DNA of 64,000 nt from Daejeonella sp. (lineage in GTDB: Bacteria > Bacteroidota > Bacteroidia > Sphingobacteriales > Sphingobacteriaceae). Location of the stretch: assembly GCF_030684675.1 (NCBI RefSeq), contig NZ_JAUXXZ010000059.1, forward strand, positions 108,378 through 172,377, read 5' to 3'. Below the pieces are notes generated by a model. It was not told the origin of the DNA and made no database searches. It worked only from the letters and a program-made list of their open reading frames with translations. Below are positions 7,468 through 15,175 of the stretch, in pieces (positions within the stretch are counted from its first letter, which is position 1; each line of letters opens with the position of its first letter). A program made the position numbers and the translations under genes.

Positions 7468-9143
7468 ACCGCCGTAAACGTGATTTGAACAATTTGGTCC
7501 TTGCAATAGCAGGTATAGTGATACTGAATGTTCTTTCATCATTTTTCTTTACCCGTATTGATTTTACTGCTGAAAAGCGATATACACTTTCGGACATTAC
7601 CAAAACTATTCTGGCAGATCTGGATGATGCGGTTCAAATAACGGTTTACCTTGAAGGGGAATTTCCGGCAGGATTCAAGCGATTAAGAAATTCCACCGCC
7701 GACCTTTTGCGGGATTTTAAAACCTATTCAAACGCCAATCTGAAATTTGATTTTGTAAACCCGCTCTCCGGAGATCAGAAGTCGCAGGAAGATGCGTATC
7801 AGTTATTGATTGAAAAGGGCATTGAGCCAACTAATTTGAGCGTCAAGACTGAGGATGGGATGTCGCAGAAAATCATTTTTCCTGCAGCTTTGATTACCTA
7901 TAAAGGAAGGCAGATCCCAGTAAAGCTCTTGCAATCGAGGGCTGGGATTAGTCCGGAAGAAGTTCTGAATAATTCAATACAGAACCTGGAATATGCCTTT
8001 GCCAGTGCGATAAAAAAGATAAATAAAAATGAATCAGGGCGCATTGGTTTTACCGAAGGACATGGTGAATTAAGTGATCAGCAGCTGAGTGACGCGATGA
8101 AATCATTGGGAGATTCTTATGAAGTTGGCCGTGTTGATCTGAATACTATACCCTTCGCCGGACTTGATCAGCTGAAAGTATTGATCATTGCAAAACCGGA
8201 ACAGCCCTTTACTGAAGCTGAGAAATATAAGATCGATTATTTCCTGATGAAGGGTGGAAGGATAATCTGGTCGATTGATCAGGTCAGTGCTGACCTTGAT
8301 AGCCTTCGAGGCGCTACTGAGCAGCTTGCCTTTGCTAAAAAGCTGAATCTGGATGACTTGCTCTTTAAGTATGGGGTTCGTCTGAACTATATCCTTCTGG
8401 CAGATATGAATTCTGCGCAGATTCCCGTAAATGTTGGAGAAGTGGGCGGGCAATCCCAAATCCAGCTATTGCCCTGGTTGTTTTATCCTGTATTTGTTCC
8501 TGTTTCTACTCATCCATTGGTTAAAAATCTGGATGGGATACGTTCAGAGTTTCCGGGAACTATTGATCTTATTTCTGTGAAAGGTTTAAAGTCGGAAGTA
8601 ATTCTTTCTTCATCCCCCTTCAATCGTCAATTGGAAGTGCCGGTGCTGCTTTCTCTCCAAATGGTGGAGGAAGAGCCTGATCCCAAGCAGTTTCAATCTG
8701 ATCCAAAGCCCTTTGGAGTGCTTCTTGAGGGAATATTTCCATCAAACTTCAAGAACCGGCCTATTCCGGTGGGTATTTCAGAGCCATTGGCCATTCCGGA
8801 AGTGGCTAAGCCCGGAAAAATGATTGTCCTTGCCGATGGGGATATCTTTAAAAATCAGATCAACAATACAGATGGCTCTGCCTATCCTTTGGGATTTGAC
8901 CGTTTTACGAGAGAACAGTATGCAAATAAGAGTTTTCTGCTGAATGCTGCAGATTATCTGTACGATGACTCAGGTATTATTAGTTTGCGGAACAAGGAGA
9001 TCAAACTCAGATTGCTTGACCGTGCAAAAATCCGCCAGGAAAAAATATTCTGGCAGTTCCTGAACATCGGTTTACCACTGATATTGTTGATAGCTTGCGG
9101 TATTTTTCAACATTACTATCGCATTCGCAAGTATACACATTAA
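7461..9143 (+). CDS. gldG: Gliding-motility ABC transporter substrate-binding-like protein GldG
   Basis: 560 aa. One N-terminal TM (about residues 12-32), then FFTRIDFTAEKRYTLS, the hallmark of the GldG/ABC-type uncharacterised (DUF4350/IFT52-like) family. A large periplasmic region follows, with a C-terminal TM (about 532-550) ending in a short basic tail. Third subunit of the GldAFG transporter. The start overlaps gldF by 7 bp. Length and the two end anchors match the family. Confidence 0.86.
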   Translation: MVNRRKRDLNNLVLAIAGIVILNVLSSFFFTRIDFTAEKRYTLSDITKTILADLDDAVQITVYLEGEFPAGFKRLRNSTADLLRDFKTYSNANLKFDFVNPLSGDQKSQEDAYQLLIEKGIEPTNLSVKTEDGMSQKIIFPAALITYKGRQIPVKLLQSRAGISPEEVLNNSIQNLEYAFASAIKKINKNESGRIGFTEGHGELSDQQLSDAMKSLGDSYEVGRVDLNTIPFAGLDQLKVLIIAKPEQPFTEAEKYKIDYFLMKGGRIIWSIDQVSADLDSLRGATEQLAFAKKLNLDDLLFKYGVRLNYILLADMNSAQIPVNVGEVGGQSQIQLLPWLFYPVFVPVSTHPLVKNLDGIRSEFPGTIDLISVKGLKSEVILSSSPFNRQLEVPVLLSLQMVEEEPDPKQFQSDPKPFGVLLEGIFPSNFKNRPIPVGISEPLAIPEVAKPGKMIVLADGDIFKNQINNTDGSAYPLGFDRFTREQYANKSFLLNAADYLYDDSGIISLRNKEIKLRLLDRAKIRQEKIFWQFLNIGLPLILLIACGIFQHYYRIRKYTH

Positions 9144-9149
9144 TTTGTA

Positions 9150-9157
9150 TATTTTTG
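9150..9157 (+). promoter_or_regulatory. Candidate -7 promoter box of dnaN
   Basis: TATTTTTG matches TAnnTTTG and lies 98 nt upstream of the dnaN ATG. It would let dnaN be transcribed independently of gldAFG. No clear -33 element is visible. Confidence 0.4.
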
Positions 9158-9255
9158 ATTCTGAGTTCCACTGGTTAATACTGATATTTAGCTCTTAACA
9201 GCTAATTAGGAACTACCAAAAAGCTTTACTATTATTGTTTTTCAGATATTTGAAT

Positions 9256-10380
9256 ATGAGATTTATAGTTTCAACATCGACCTTATTAAAACAGCTTCTT
9301 GCTGTCAATGGTGCATCCAGTAGCAGCACAGTATTGCCCATCCTGGAAAACTTTCTTTTTGAGATAAAGAATGGTATTTTGACTGTTTCTGCAACTGATC
9401 TGCAGACCAGCATGACTACTTCTTTATCGGTTGAATCAAAGGAAGATGGTAAGGTGGCAATCCCATCCAAGATATTGCTCGAAACTTTAAAAACACTTCC
9501 CGATCAGCCAATTTCATTTTCAGTTGATGATAAAACATTTGCAATTGAAATCAGTGCCGGAGATGGTAAGTACAAACTGAGCGGAGAGAATGGAGAAGAT
9601 TTTCCGAAAATTCCTGTTGTTGAAAATCCTTCTTCGGTAGCTATGCCGGCATCTGTTTTATCTGAAGCTATAAATAAAACACTTTTTGCGGTCAGCGGAG
9701 ACGAATTACGTCCGGCTATGACTGGTGTATATTGTCAGTTAAGTCCGCAGCACATAACTTTTGTTGCAACCGATGCTCATAAACTGGTGAGATACCGTCG
9801 TCTGGATACAAAATCTGAAGCTCCTGCCACCTTTATTCTTCCAAAGAAAGCTTTAACACTTTTAAAGGCATCCCTTCCTTCTGATGATGTCAGCGTTGCA
9901 GTTGAATATAACAATACCAGTGCATTTTTCAGATTCGGCAATATCAACCTCATTTGCAGGTTGATTGACGAGCGTTATCCTGATTATGAAGCAGTTATCC
10001 CTACTAATAATCCGAATAAACTCATTATTGACAGATCCCTTTTCCTGAACTGTCTGCGTCGTGTGGTGATTTTCGCAAACAAAACAACACATCAGGTACG
10101 ATTGAAAATTTCAGGAAGTGAGTTGAATATTTCATCTGAAGACATCGATTTTGCAAATGAGGCACATGAACGTCTGTCCTGTCAATATGAAGGAGAGGAT
10201 ATGGAAATTGGTTTTAACGCTAAATTCCTGATCGAAATGCTGAATAATCTTGGAGGTGAAGAAGTTCTTCTTGAAATGAGCAGTCCGAATCGTGCCGGAT
10301 TATTGATGCCACAGACGCATGATGAGCAGGAAGAAGTCCTGATGCTGGTTATGCCTGTGATGCTGAACAATTATGCATAG
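9256..10380 (+). CDS. dnaN: DNA polymerase III subunit beta (sliding clamp)
   Basis: 374 aa. Starts MRFIVSTSTLLKQLL. A TTG seven codons upstream keeps the frame open, but the ATG at 9256 gives the standard N-terminus and family length. Three successive clamp domains are visible: residues 1-120, 130-245 with RPAMTGVYCQL, and 250-374 ending in the conserved VMPVML. It forms the ring dimer that tethers DNA polymerase III to DNA. It lies downstream of gldAFG and far from gyrB (58.3 kb), so the classical dnaA-dnaN-recF-gyrB cluster is not kept here. Confidence 0.97.
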   Translation: MRFIVSTSTLLKQLLAVNGASSSSTVLPILENFLFEIKNGILTVSATDLQTSMTTSLSVESKEDGKVAIPSKILLETLKTLPDQPISFSVDDKTFAIEISAGDGKYKLSGENGEDFPKIPVVENPSSVAMPASVLSEAINKTLFAVSGDELRPAMTGVYCQLSPQHITFVATDAHKLVRYRRLDTKSEAPATFILPKKALTLLKASLPSDDVSVAVEYNNTSAFFRFGNINLICRLIDERYPDYEAVIPTNNPNKLIIDRSLFLNCLRRVVIFANKTTHQVRLKISGSELNISSEDIDFANEAHERLSCQYEGEDMEIGFNAKFLIEMLNNLGGEEVLLEMSSPNRAGLLMPQTHDEQEEVLMLVMPVMLNNYA

Positions 10381-10436
10381 ATTTCTGAACAGTTTGATGT
10401 AAATACAAGCTATTGTTTATTGTTTTTAGCTAAATG

Positions 10437-10456
10437 GCCTGGTTCTTGAACCGGGC
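10437..10456 (+). terminator. Terminator of dnaN
   Basis: A 9-bp stem (GCCTGGTTC with GAACCGGGC, one T-G pair), a 2-nt loop and a following TATTTTGTT, 57 bp after the dnaN stop. Confidence 0.7.
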
Positions 10457-10507
10457 TATTTTGTTATAAAGCCAATTTGGCTTGATTGTAAACTAAAACA
10501 TTGAATT

Positions 10508-11224
10508 ATGAAAACATCAAATCAATTAAGCAAGTATCAATTTTCTGGTCTCTTAAGCGGGCTTGTTATTGCCACTATGGTACTAGGTTCCTGCAGTAAA
10601 GAGGATAATGAGGTTATTATTGAGGGGCGGGCAAAGGTTATGATCGTTAATGCAGCCTCGGGTTCACCGGCTCAGGACTTTTACCTCGATAATTCGAAGG
10701 TGAATGCTGAGGCTCTTGCATATTCTCAAAGTACATCTTATATTTCAACTGATGCAGGTAATGGTAGAAAGGCTGAATTTAAAAATAACAGCAATGCAAG
10801 CGTCAACTTTACGGGGTATGTGGATTTGACTTCAAATGAAAGTTACACCTTCTTTTACACGGGAAAAGCAGATGGATCTGGAAACAGTAGTGCGGTATTT
10901 AAGGATGAGCAGGCTAGTCCTTCTCCAAATAAAGCAAAGCTAAGATTTGTAAATCTGTCGGAGGGTTTGGCGAGTGCCAACTTAATGATTACTGGAGGAT
11001 TGGTGTTCGCATCGAATGTGGCTTTTGGGACTGCCTCAAATTTCTCTGAAGTTGATCCGGGCACATTTACCTTGCAGACCGTTCTGGCTACCAGTACTTC
11101 AACTTCTGCCAATCTGGGCAGTTTTACCCTGCAGGCCGGGAAAATCTATACAATTTATACAAGCGGGTCTTTAACCGGAAGTGCAGAAGCGGCCATATCA
11201 GCAAAAATGTTAATGCATAATTAA
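10508..11224 (+). CDS. DUF4397 domain-containing lipoprotein
   Basis: 238 aa. The N-terminus has a hydrophobic stretch and the lipobox MVLGSCSK, placing Cys near residue 29 as the lipidation site. The body has two similar halves. The first starts AKVMIVNAASGSPAQDFYLD, the second AKLRFVNLSEGLASANLMI; each is a beta-rich block of the DUF4397 type found in Bacteroidota surface lipoproteins. Function is unknown. It stands alone between two terminators. The residues after the Cys are SKEDNE; acidic residues just downstream fit a surface-exposure signal, which is an inference. Confidence 0.8.
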   Translation: MKTSNQLSKYQFSGLLSGLVIATMVLGSCSKEDNEVIIEGRAKVMIVNAASGSPAQDFYLDNSKVNAEALAYSQSTSYISTDAGNGRKAEFKNNSNASVNFTGYVDLTSNESYTFFYTGKADGSGNSSAVFKDEQASPSPNKAKLRFVNLSEGLASANLMITGGLVFASNVAFGTASNFSEVDPGTFTLQTVLATSTSTSANLGSFTLQAGKIYTIYTSGSLTGSAEAAISAKMLMHN

Positions 11225-11247
11225 TCATACTTATGCAATTAAAATAG

Positions 11248-11275
11248 AAAACTCAGAGCCTTTGGCCTGAGTTTT
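11248..11275 (+). terminator. Terminator of the DUF4397 lipoprotein gene
   Basis: AAAACTCAG pairs with CTGAGTTTT, extended by GCC/GGC around a TTT loop with one bulged A. It starts 24 bp after the stop codon. Confidence 0.8.
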
Positions 11276-11276
11276 C

Positions 11277-11284
11277 TATTTTTG
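11277..11284 (+). promoter_or_regulatory. -7 promoter box of the first dedA gene
   Basis: TATTTTTG follows directly on the preceding terminator stem, so the terminator tail and promoter are fused. It lies 18 nt upstream of the TTG start at 11303. Confidence 0.5.
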
Positions 11285-11302
11285 TAAAAAAACAGATAAA
11301 CA

Positions 11303-11959
11303 TTGGAAATTATTCAACAGCTTATTGATTTCATACTTCACATCGATAAGCATTTAATAGAAATCGTTCAGGATTATCAAACCTGGACATACCTGATACT
11401 TTTTCTCATCATTTTTGCTGAAACTGGTTTTGTCGTCACTCCATTTTTGCCGGGGGATTCTTTGTTGTTTGCCGCCGGAGCAATCATTGCAAAGCCTGAG
11501 AGCGGATTGAATATATTCCTGATGTGCTTCCTGCTAATTATTGCAGCAATTTTTGGAGATCTTGTAAACTACCACATTGGAAATTATATTGGCCCGAAAG
11601 CTTTTAGCGGAAAAATCAAATTTCTTAAAAAGGAATATCTGGAGCAGACTCAGGCATTCTATGAGAAGCATGGAGGGAAGACGATTATTTATGCCCGATT
11701 TATACCTATTATCAGGACTTTTGCCCCTTTCGTAGCTGGAATTGGCACTATGAGTTATCTCAAATTTGCAACCTACAATATTACCGGTGGAGTGTTGTGG
11801 GTCACATCTTTTCTTTTCATCGGTTATTTCTTTGGCGGATTACCGGTCATAAAAGACAATTTCACCTACGTCATATTCGGAATTATCATTCTCTCCATTT
11901 TGCCTCCTGTGATTGAATTGATTCGTGAAAAGCAGAAAAGCAAATCCCCTAAGTATTGA
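11303..11959 (+). CDS. DedA family membrane protein, copy 1
   Basis: 218 aa with 4-5 hydrophobic segments. DedA landmarks are present: FAETGFVVTPFLPGDSLLF near residue 39, the membrane-embedded re-entrant region, and YARFIPIIRTFAPFVAG near 130 with the conserved Arg residues. DedA proteins are linked to undecaprenyl-phosphate and phospholipid recycling across the inner membrane. The start is TTG, giving MEIIQQL. The second copy 82 bp downstream also starts with TTG followed by GAAAT, which supports this unusual start. The two are clear tandem paralogs. Confidence 0.9.
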   Translation: MEIIQQLIDFILHIDKHLIEIVQDYQTWTYLILFLIIFAETGFVVTPFLPGDSLLFAAGAIIAKPESGLNIFLMCFLLIIAAIFGDLVNYHIGNYIGPKAFSGKIKFLKKEYLEQTQAFYEKHGGKTIIYARFIPIIRTFAPFVAGIGTMSYLKFATYNITGGVLWVTSFLFIGYFFGGLPVIKDNFTYVIFGIIILSILPPVIELIREKQKSKSPKY

Positions 11960-12041
11960 TCATTCCTTCAATAATCCCGAGATGCCTCAATGAGGTTGAT
12001 CTTTTTATTTTCCCATTTACATCCCATTAAATATTAAAGTT

Positions 12042-12698
12042 TTGGAAATCATCAGCACCATTCTCGATTATATATTAAACATTGATAAACACCTGGTTAA
12101 GATTGTAAGTGATTACCGCACCTGGACCTATCTCATTATTTTCTTGATCATTTTTGCAGAAACCGGTTTTGTTGTTACACCATTTCTGCCCGGAGATTCG
12201 CTGCTTTTTGCTGTAGGAGCACTCATCGCAAAAGGAGATACTGGCCTGAATATTTATACCATGGGCCTGTTACTTATTATAGCCGCCATTACCGGAAATA
12301 CTGTTAATTATACCTTAGGAAATTTTCTTGGCCCTAAAGTCTTCAAGCCCGGCAACAGGATACTTAAGCTGGAGTATTATGAAAAGACAAAGGATTATTT
12401 TAACAAGAAAGGTGGTAATATGCTGATATTTAGTAGGTTTATGCCGATTTTCAGAACTCTTGCACCTTTTGTTGCAGGAGTTGGGAAAATGAAATTTGGA
12501 CCCTTTACGTATTATAATGTTGTAGGCGGGGTTCTGTGGATCGTCAGTTTCCTTGGAATAGGTTTTATATTTGGTAACATCCCAATTATCAAGGATAACT
12601 TTACTTATGTTATGCTGGTCATCATTGTTCTGACTATTTTGCCGGCTGTTATTGCCGCCTTCAAGGCTAAAAATAGTATCGAAGGCGGGAAACTTTAG
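12042..12698 (+). CDS. DedA family membrane protein, copy 2
   Basis: 218 aa, the same length as copy 1 and alignable without large gaps. FAETGFVVTPFLPGDSLLF is identical and FSRFMPIFRTLAPFVAG is near-identical. The middle segment differs (KPGNRILKLEYYEKTKDYF), and the C-terminus is divergent. It starts with TTG like its neighbour. Expected to act on a lipid substrate in the inner membrane; retention of two copies may mean different substrates. Its stop overlaps the stop of the convergent phospholipase-like gene by 4 bp. A short CCTC-AAT-GAGG hairpin with a T-rich tail (about 11985-12010) lies between the copies. Confidence 0.9.
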   Translation: MEIISTILDYILNIDKHLVKIVSDYRTWTYLIIFLIIFAETGFVVTPFLPGDSLLFAVGALIAKGDTGLNIYTMGLLLIIAAITGNTVNYTLGNFLGPKVFKPGNRILKLEYYEKTKDYFNKKGGNMLIFSRFMPIFRTLAPFVAGVGKMKFGPFTYYNVVGGVLWIVSFLGIGFIFGNIPIIKDNFTYVMLVIIVLTILPAVIAAFKAKNSIEGGKL

Positions 12699-13657
12699 TT
12701 TTCGGATCTGCCAATGATCCGGCCCTGACCGAATAGTTTTTCTGCTCGTTCTGTAGTAAGTTTTTCTTCTTCACTGATTTGCTTCTCCTGGAAGTTTCTG
12801 AGTTGAGGTTGTCCGGCATCCACCCAGGCAGAGAACCAAAAACTTCCGGTTATCAGGACAGATGCGCGCATCTGATTTTCTACCATTCCTTTTAGTGCGT
12901 TATGATAGGCTCTGGCATATTCTTTTGAATATTGTCTTTCAACTTTATCCTTACGCTCACTGAATGAAAACTTCAGATCAGATGCCATGTTTTTATTGAG
13001 TCTGGCCTCGACCAATAGGGTCGAATCGAGTAAACTGTGGCTGTTTCTTATGATTTTCCAGGATTCTTTTAATGGATTTTCCAGGTATTTCGCAGGGCCT
13101 GTAATAAAATCGTATTCTGTTGAGAAAAGCTCAGGAAGCCTGCTTTCCCAGAATCCGTGAATTCCTGTCTGTCCGCTTAATTGCCCATTGTAATTTTCTG
13201 TGGTATGAAGGGGAACATGAGCATCCGAAACATAATGCCCTAAATCTGCCGAAAGTCGTAAGATCAGGATGGAATCACGTTCCCTGAAAGCTTTTACCAA
13301 TGAGTAATAGATTCTTTCAATTTGCCAGGGGACAATACCGTTTTCAATGAGCCGGTTTGAAGTAAATTTTAATTCCGCATCCGCCCATTTTTCAGGAATA
13401 CTGTCGAATGGATTTTTACCATAGCGGTCAGCATCAATAAAATGCCTGGGAGCTTCTGCGGTGTCTGAATAGCGGCGTTTGTCGGCATCTACAGCATGCT
13501 CTTTGATATACGAAATGTTGTTTTTGTAAAAGCGGATCATATCAGCCGGTAATATGAAAACAGCCATACGATTGATGTTCTGGTGTGCAAAAAATCCCCA
13601 TGAGGAACAGGATATCCAGACAATTACTGACAGAAGTATGAGCGGTTTTTTCTTCAA
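12695..13657 (-). CDS. Zinc-dependent phospholipase C / S1-P1 nuclease-like secreted protein
   Basis: 320 aa. A signal peptide (KKKPLILLSVIVWISCSS) is followed by WGFFAHQ, the Trp and His that form the N-terminal zinc ligands of this fold. Further ligands are visible: PRHFIDAD near residue 91, LGHYVSDAHVPLH near 145-157 and GIHGFWESR near 170. This matches the all-helical trinuclear zinc fold shared by bacterial phospholipase C and S1/P1 nuclease. The substrate, phospholipid or nucleic acid, cannot be told from sequence. Transcribed convergently toward dedA copy 2. Confidence 0.8.
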   Translation of the reverse strand: MKKKPLILLSVIVWISCSSWGFFAHQNINRMAVFILPADMIRFYKNNISYIKEHAVDADKRRYSDTAEAPRHFIDADRYGKNPFDSIPEKWADAELKFTSNRLIENGIVPWQIERIYYSLVKAFRERDSILILRLSADLGHYVSDAHVPLHTTENYNGQLSGQTGIHGFWESRLPELFSTEYDFITGPAKYLENPLKESWKIIRNSHSLLDSTLLVEARLNKNMASDLKFSFSERKDKVERQYSKEYARAYHNALKGMVENQMRASVLITGSFWFSAWVDAGQPQLRNFQEKQISEEEKLTTERAEKLFGQGRIIGRSEN

Positions 13658-13720
13658 TTTAGAGGATGTTGAATTGCTATCTAATTTGAGTTTTTTATTC
13701 TTTCGGGTTCAGATCAATTT

Positions 13721-13750
13721 ATTTAACGGTCGGATTGTTGATTTAACGGT
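13721..13750. repeat. Direct repeat ATTTAACGGT, 20-bp spacing
   Basis: Two identical 10-mers start 20 bp apart, two helical turns, 64-93 bp upstream of the minus-strand phospholipase-like start. The arrangement would suit a regulator bound as a dimer on one DNA face; no regulator is identified. Confidence 0.4.
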
Positions 13751-13945
13751 AGTAGCAGAAGTAAAATGGGGGAATTAAAGCTAAAATTAGCATGTTTTTA
13801 ATTATATCCATATGATTTATTTACTCTGTTGGGATTAGTTCAATTAGTAATTGAAAGTTTCTGGTAGGCATCTGATAAGTACAAGGAAAATATTTGTTGG
13901 CACTATGAAGCTTAAATATACTATTCTTCTTTTTTTAATTTATGC

Positions 13946-13976
13946 TTTGTATTTTAAAATAATCGGCATATATTTG
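13946..13976 (+). promoter_or_regulatory. rpsT promoter (-33 TTTG, -7 TATATTTG)
   Basis: TTTG at 13946-13949 and TATATTTG at 13969-13976 with a 19-nt spacer, a full match to the Bacteroidota consensus. The following GCAGTCC is shared with the rpsU and tRNA-operon promoters. The leader starts with a GTCCTT-AAAAG-AAGGAC hairpin (13979-13995). Confidence 0.75.
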
Positions 13977-14014
13977 CAGTCCTTAAAAGAAGGACGGAAT
14001 AATAAGCTTAAGAA

Positions 14015-14269
14015 ATGGCAAATCATAAATCATCGATAAAAAGAATTAGATCAAACGCGGCTAAGCGTTTACGTAATCGCTATCAGGCGAAAACCACCAG
14101 ATCCGCAATCAAGAGATTACGTATTACTACTGACAAATCTGAAGCGACTCCGCTTCTGAGCAAAGTGATCTCAATGCTTGATCGTTTGGCTAAAAAGAAC
14201 ATAATCCACAAAAACAAAGCTTCTAATAATAAATCCAAACTGACAAAATTTGTTAACGGATTAAAATAG
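14015..14269 (+). CDS. rpsT: 30S ribosomal protein bS20
   Basis: 84 aa, highly basic, starting [21 protein letters not shown], the classic S20 start. It binds 16S rRNA helices early in 30S assembly. Single gene with its own promoter and a strong terminator. A 5-bp AAGAA before the ATG is the only purine-rich stretch near the start. Confidence 0.97.
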   Translation: MANHKSSIKRIRSNAAKRLRNRYQAKTTRSAIKRLRITTDKSEATPLLSKVISMLDRLAKKNIIHKNKASNNKSKLTKFVNGLK

Positions 14270-14285
14270 TCTTTGAAGATATTTG

Positions 14286-14319
14286 AAAAAGGGGTACCGT
14301 TTAATCAGTACCCCTTTTT
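14286..14319 (+). terminator. Terminator of rpsT
   Basis: A 12-bp perfect stem (AAAAAGGGGTAC with GTACCCCTTTTT), 10-nt loop, T run, 17 bp after the stop. Confidence 0.9.
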
Positions 14320-14348
14320 TGTTTTCTACTGTTTCCATAAATTTAATT

Positions 14349-15050
14349 ATGGAAACCTATGATCATAAAATAAGCATCAAAGCCTGGGCAGAGGAAGACC
14401 GTCCTAGAGAGAAACTTTCAAACCAGGGAAGACGAAGTCTGAGTGATGCTGAGCTTATCGCTATTCTGATCGGATCAGGTAATGTAAACGAAAGTGCAGT
14501 AGAGCTTAGTAAACGTATTCTTTACTCCTGTGACTACGATCTGAACCAGCTCGCCCGGCTTGGCATTGCCGACCTTTCCAGATTTAAAGGGATCGGGGAA
14601 GCCAAAGCCATTACCATCATTGCTGCCCTGGAGCTCGGCCGCCGCAGAAAGGATACAGTAAGTGCACAACTGGTTCAGGTTAGTACAAGCATAGATGTTT
14701 ATCAATCCATTGTAGCTCAATATAAAGATCTTAATCATGAAGAGTTCTGGATTCTGCTTCTGAACCGTGCCAATAGAATCACATCCAGGCATTTGGTTAG
14801 TAAAGGCGGTCAGGCCGGAACTATCGCCGATCCCAAAATCATTTTTAATATTGCCCTTGAGAATCATGCGGCTTCAGTTATTCTGACTCATAATCACCCC
14901 TCCGGAAACCTGAAACCCAGTCAGGCAGATCTCGAACTGACACGCAAATTAAAGTCGGCAGGGCAGTTTTTGGATATCCCTGTCCTTGATCATCTGATCA
15001 TTACTGATCACGGCTTTCTTAGTTTCGCCGATGAAGGTTTACTCGACTAA
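14349..15050 (+). CDS. radC: DNA repair protein RadC (JAB/MPN domain)
   Basis: 233 aa from the ATG at 14349. The frame is open further upstream, but that part overlaps the rpsT terminator hairpin and does not fit the family. An N-terminal helix-hairpin-helix region (GRRSLSDAELIAILIGSGN) precedes the JAB domain, with the metal motif THNHPSGNLKPSQAD near residue 178 and the conserved E and D residues. RadC is named for repair, but its real role is unsettled; the fold is that of a zinc metalloprotease. Confidence 0.94.
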   Translation: METYDHKISIKAWAEEDRPREKLSNQGRRSLSDAELIAILIGSGNVNESAVELSKRILYSCDYDLNQLARLGIADLSRFKGIGEAKAITIIAALELGRRRKDTVSAQLVQVSTSIDVYQSIVAQYKDLNHEEFWILLLNRANRITSRHLVSKGGQAGTIADPKIIFNIALENHAASVILTHNHPSGNLKPSQADLELTRKLKSAGQFLDIPVLDHLIITDHGFLSFADEGLLD

Positions 15051-15055
15051 TTTAA

Positions 15056-15146
15056 TCTGAGGTCTGAGGCCTGAGATCTGAGGACCGACATCCGACATCC
15101 GACATCCGACATCTGAAATCTTCATATCTCAATTCTCATATCTCTT
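15056..15146. repeat. Thirteen in-register heptads between radC and pheT
   Basis: The stretch can be cut into 13 consecutive 7-mers without a slip. First come TCTGAGG-type units (four), then ACCGACA followed by three exact TCCGACA, then drifting TCTGAAA, TTCTCAT and ATCTCTT-type units. It starts 6 bp after the radC stop and runs to 2 bp before the pheT -7 box. Confidence 0.8.
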
Positions 15147-15148
15147 AC

Positions 15149-15156
15149 TATCTTTG
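15149..15156 (+). promoter_or_regulatory. -7 promoter box of pheT
   Basis: TATCTTTG, 19 nt before the pheT ATG, directly after the heptad array. Confidence 0.55.
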
Positions 15157-15175
15157 ACCTTTATTTTTTTAGAAC

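Larger units (their letters stand above)
13658..14014. other. 357-bp divergent intergenic region (phospholipase-like gene / rpsT)
   Basis: Contains the rpsT promoter and leader on the plus side. On the minus side it holds a direct repeat ATTTAACGGT at 13721-13730 and 13741-13750, exactly 20 bp apart, upstream of the phospholipase-like gene. No credible ORF: the short frames here are AT-rich, and one would overlap rpsT. Confidence 0.55.

Noticed and set aside
9213..9470. Antisense ORF over the dnaN start
   Set aside because: Shadow of the real gene, with no homology features or promoter.
13851..14039. Small hydrophobic ORF before rpsT
   Set aside because: It overlaps the rpsT promoter and start and is AT-rich chance coding.
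14283..14348. Longer N-terminus of RadC
   Set aside because: It overlaps the rpsT terminator and is unlike the family start.
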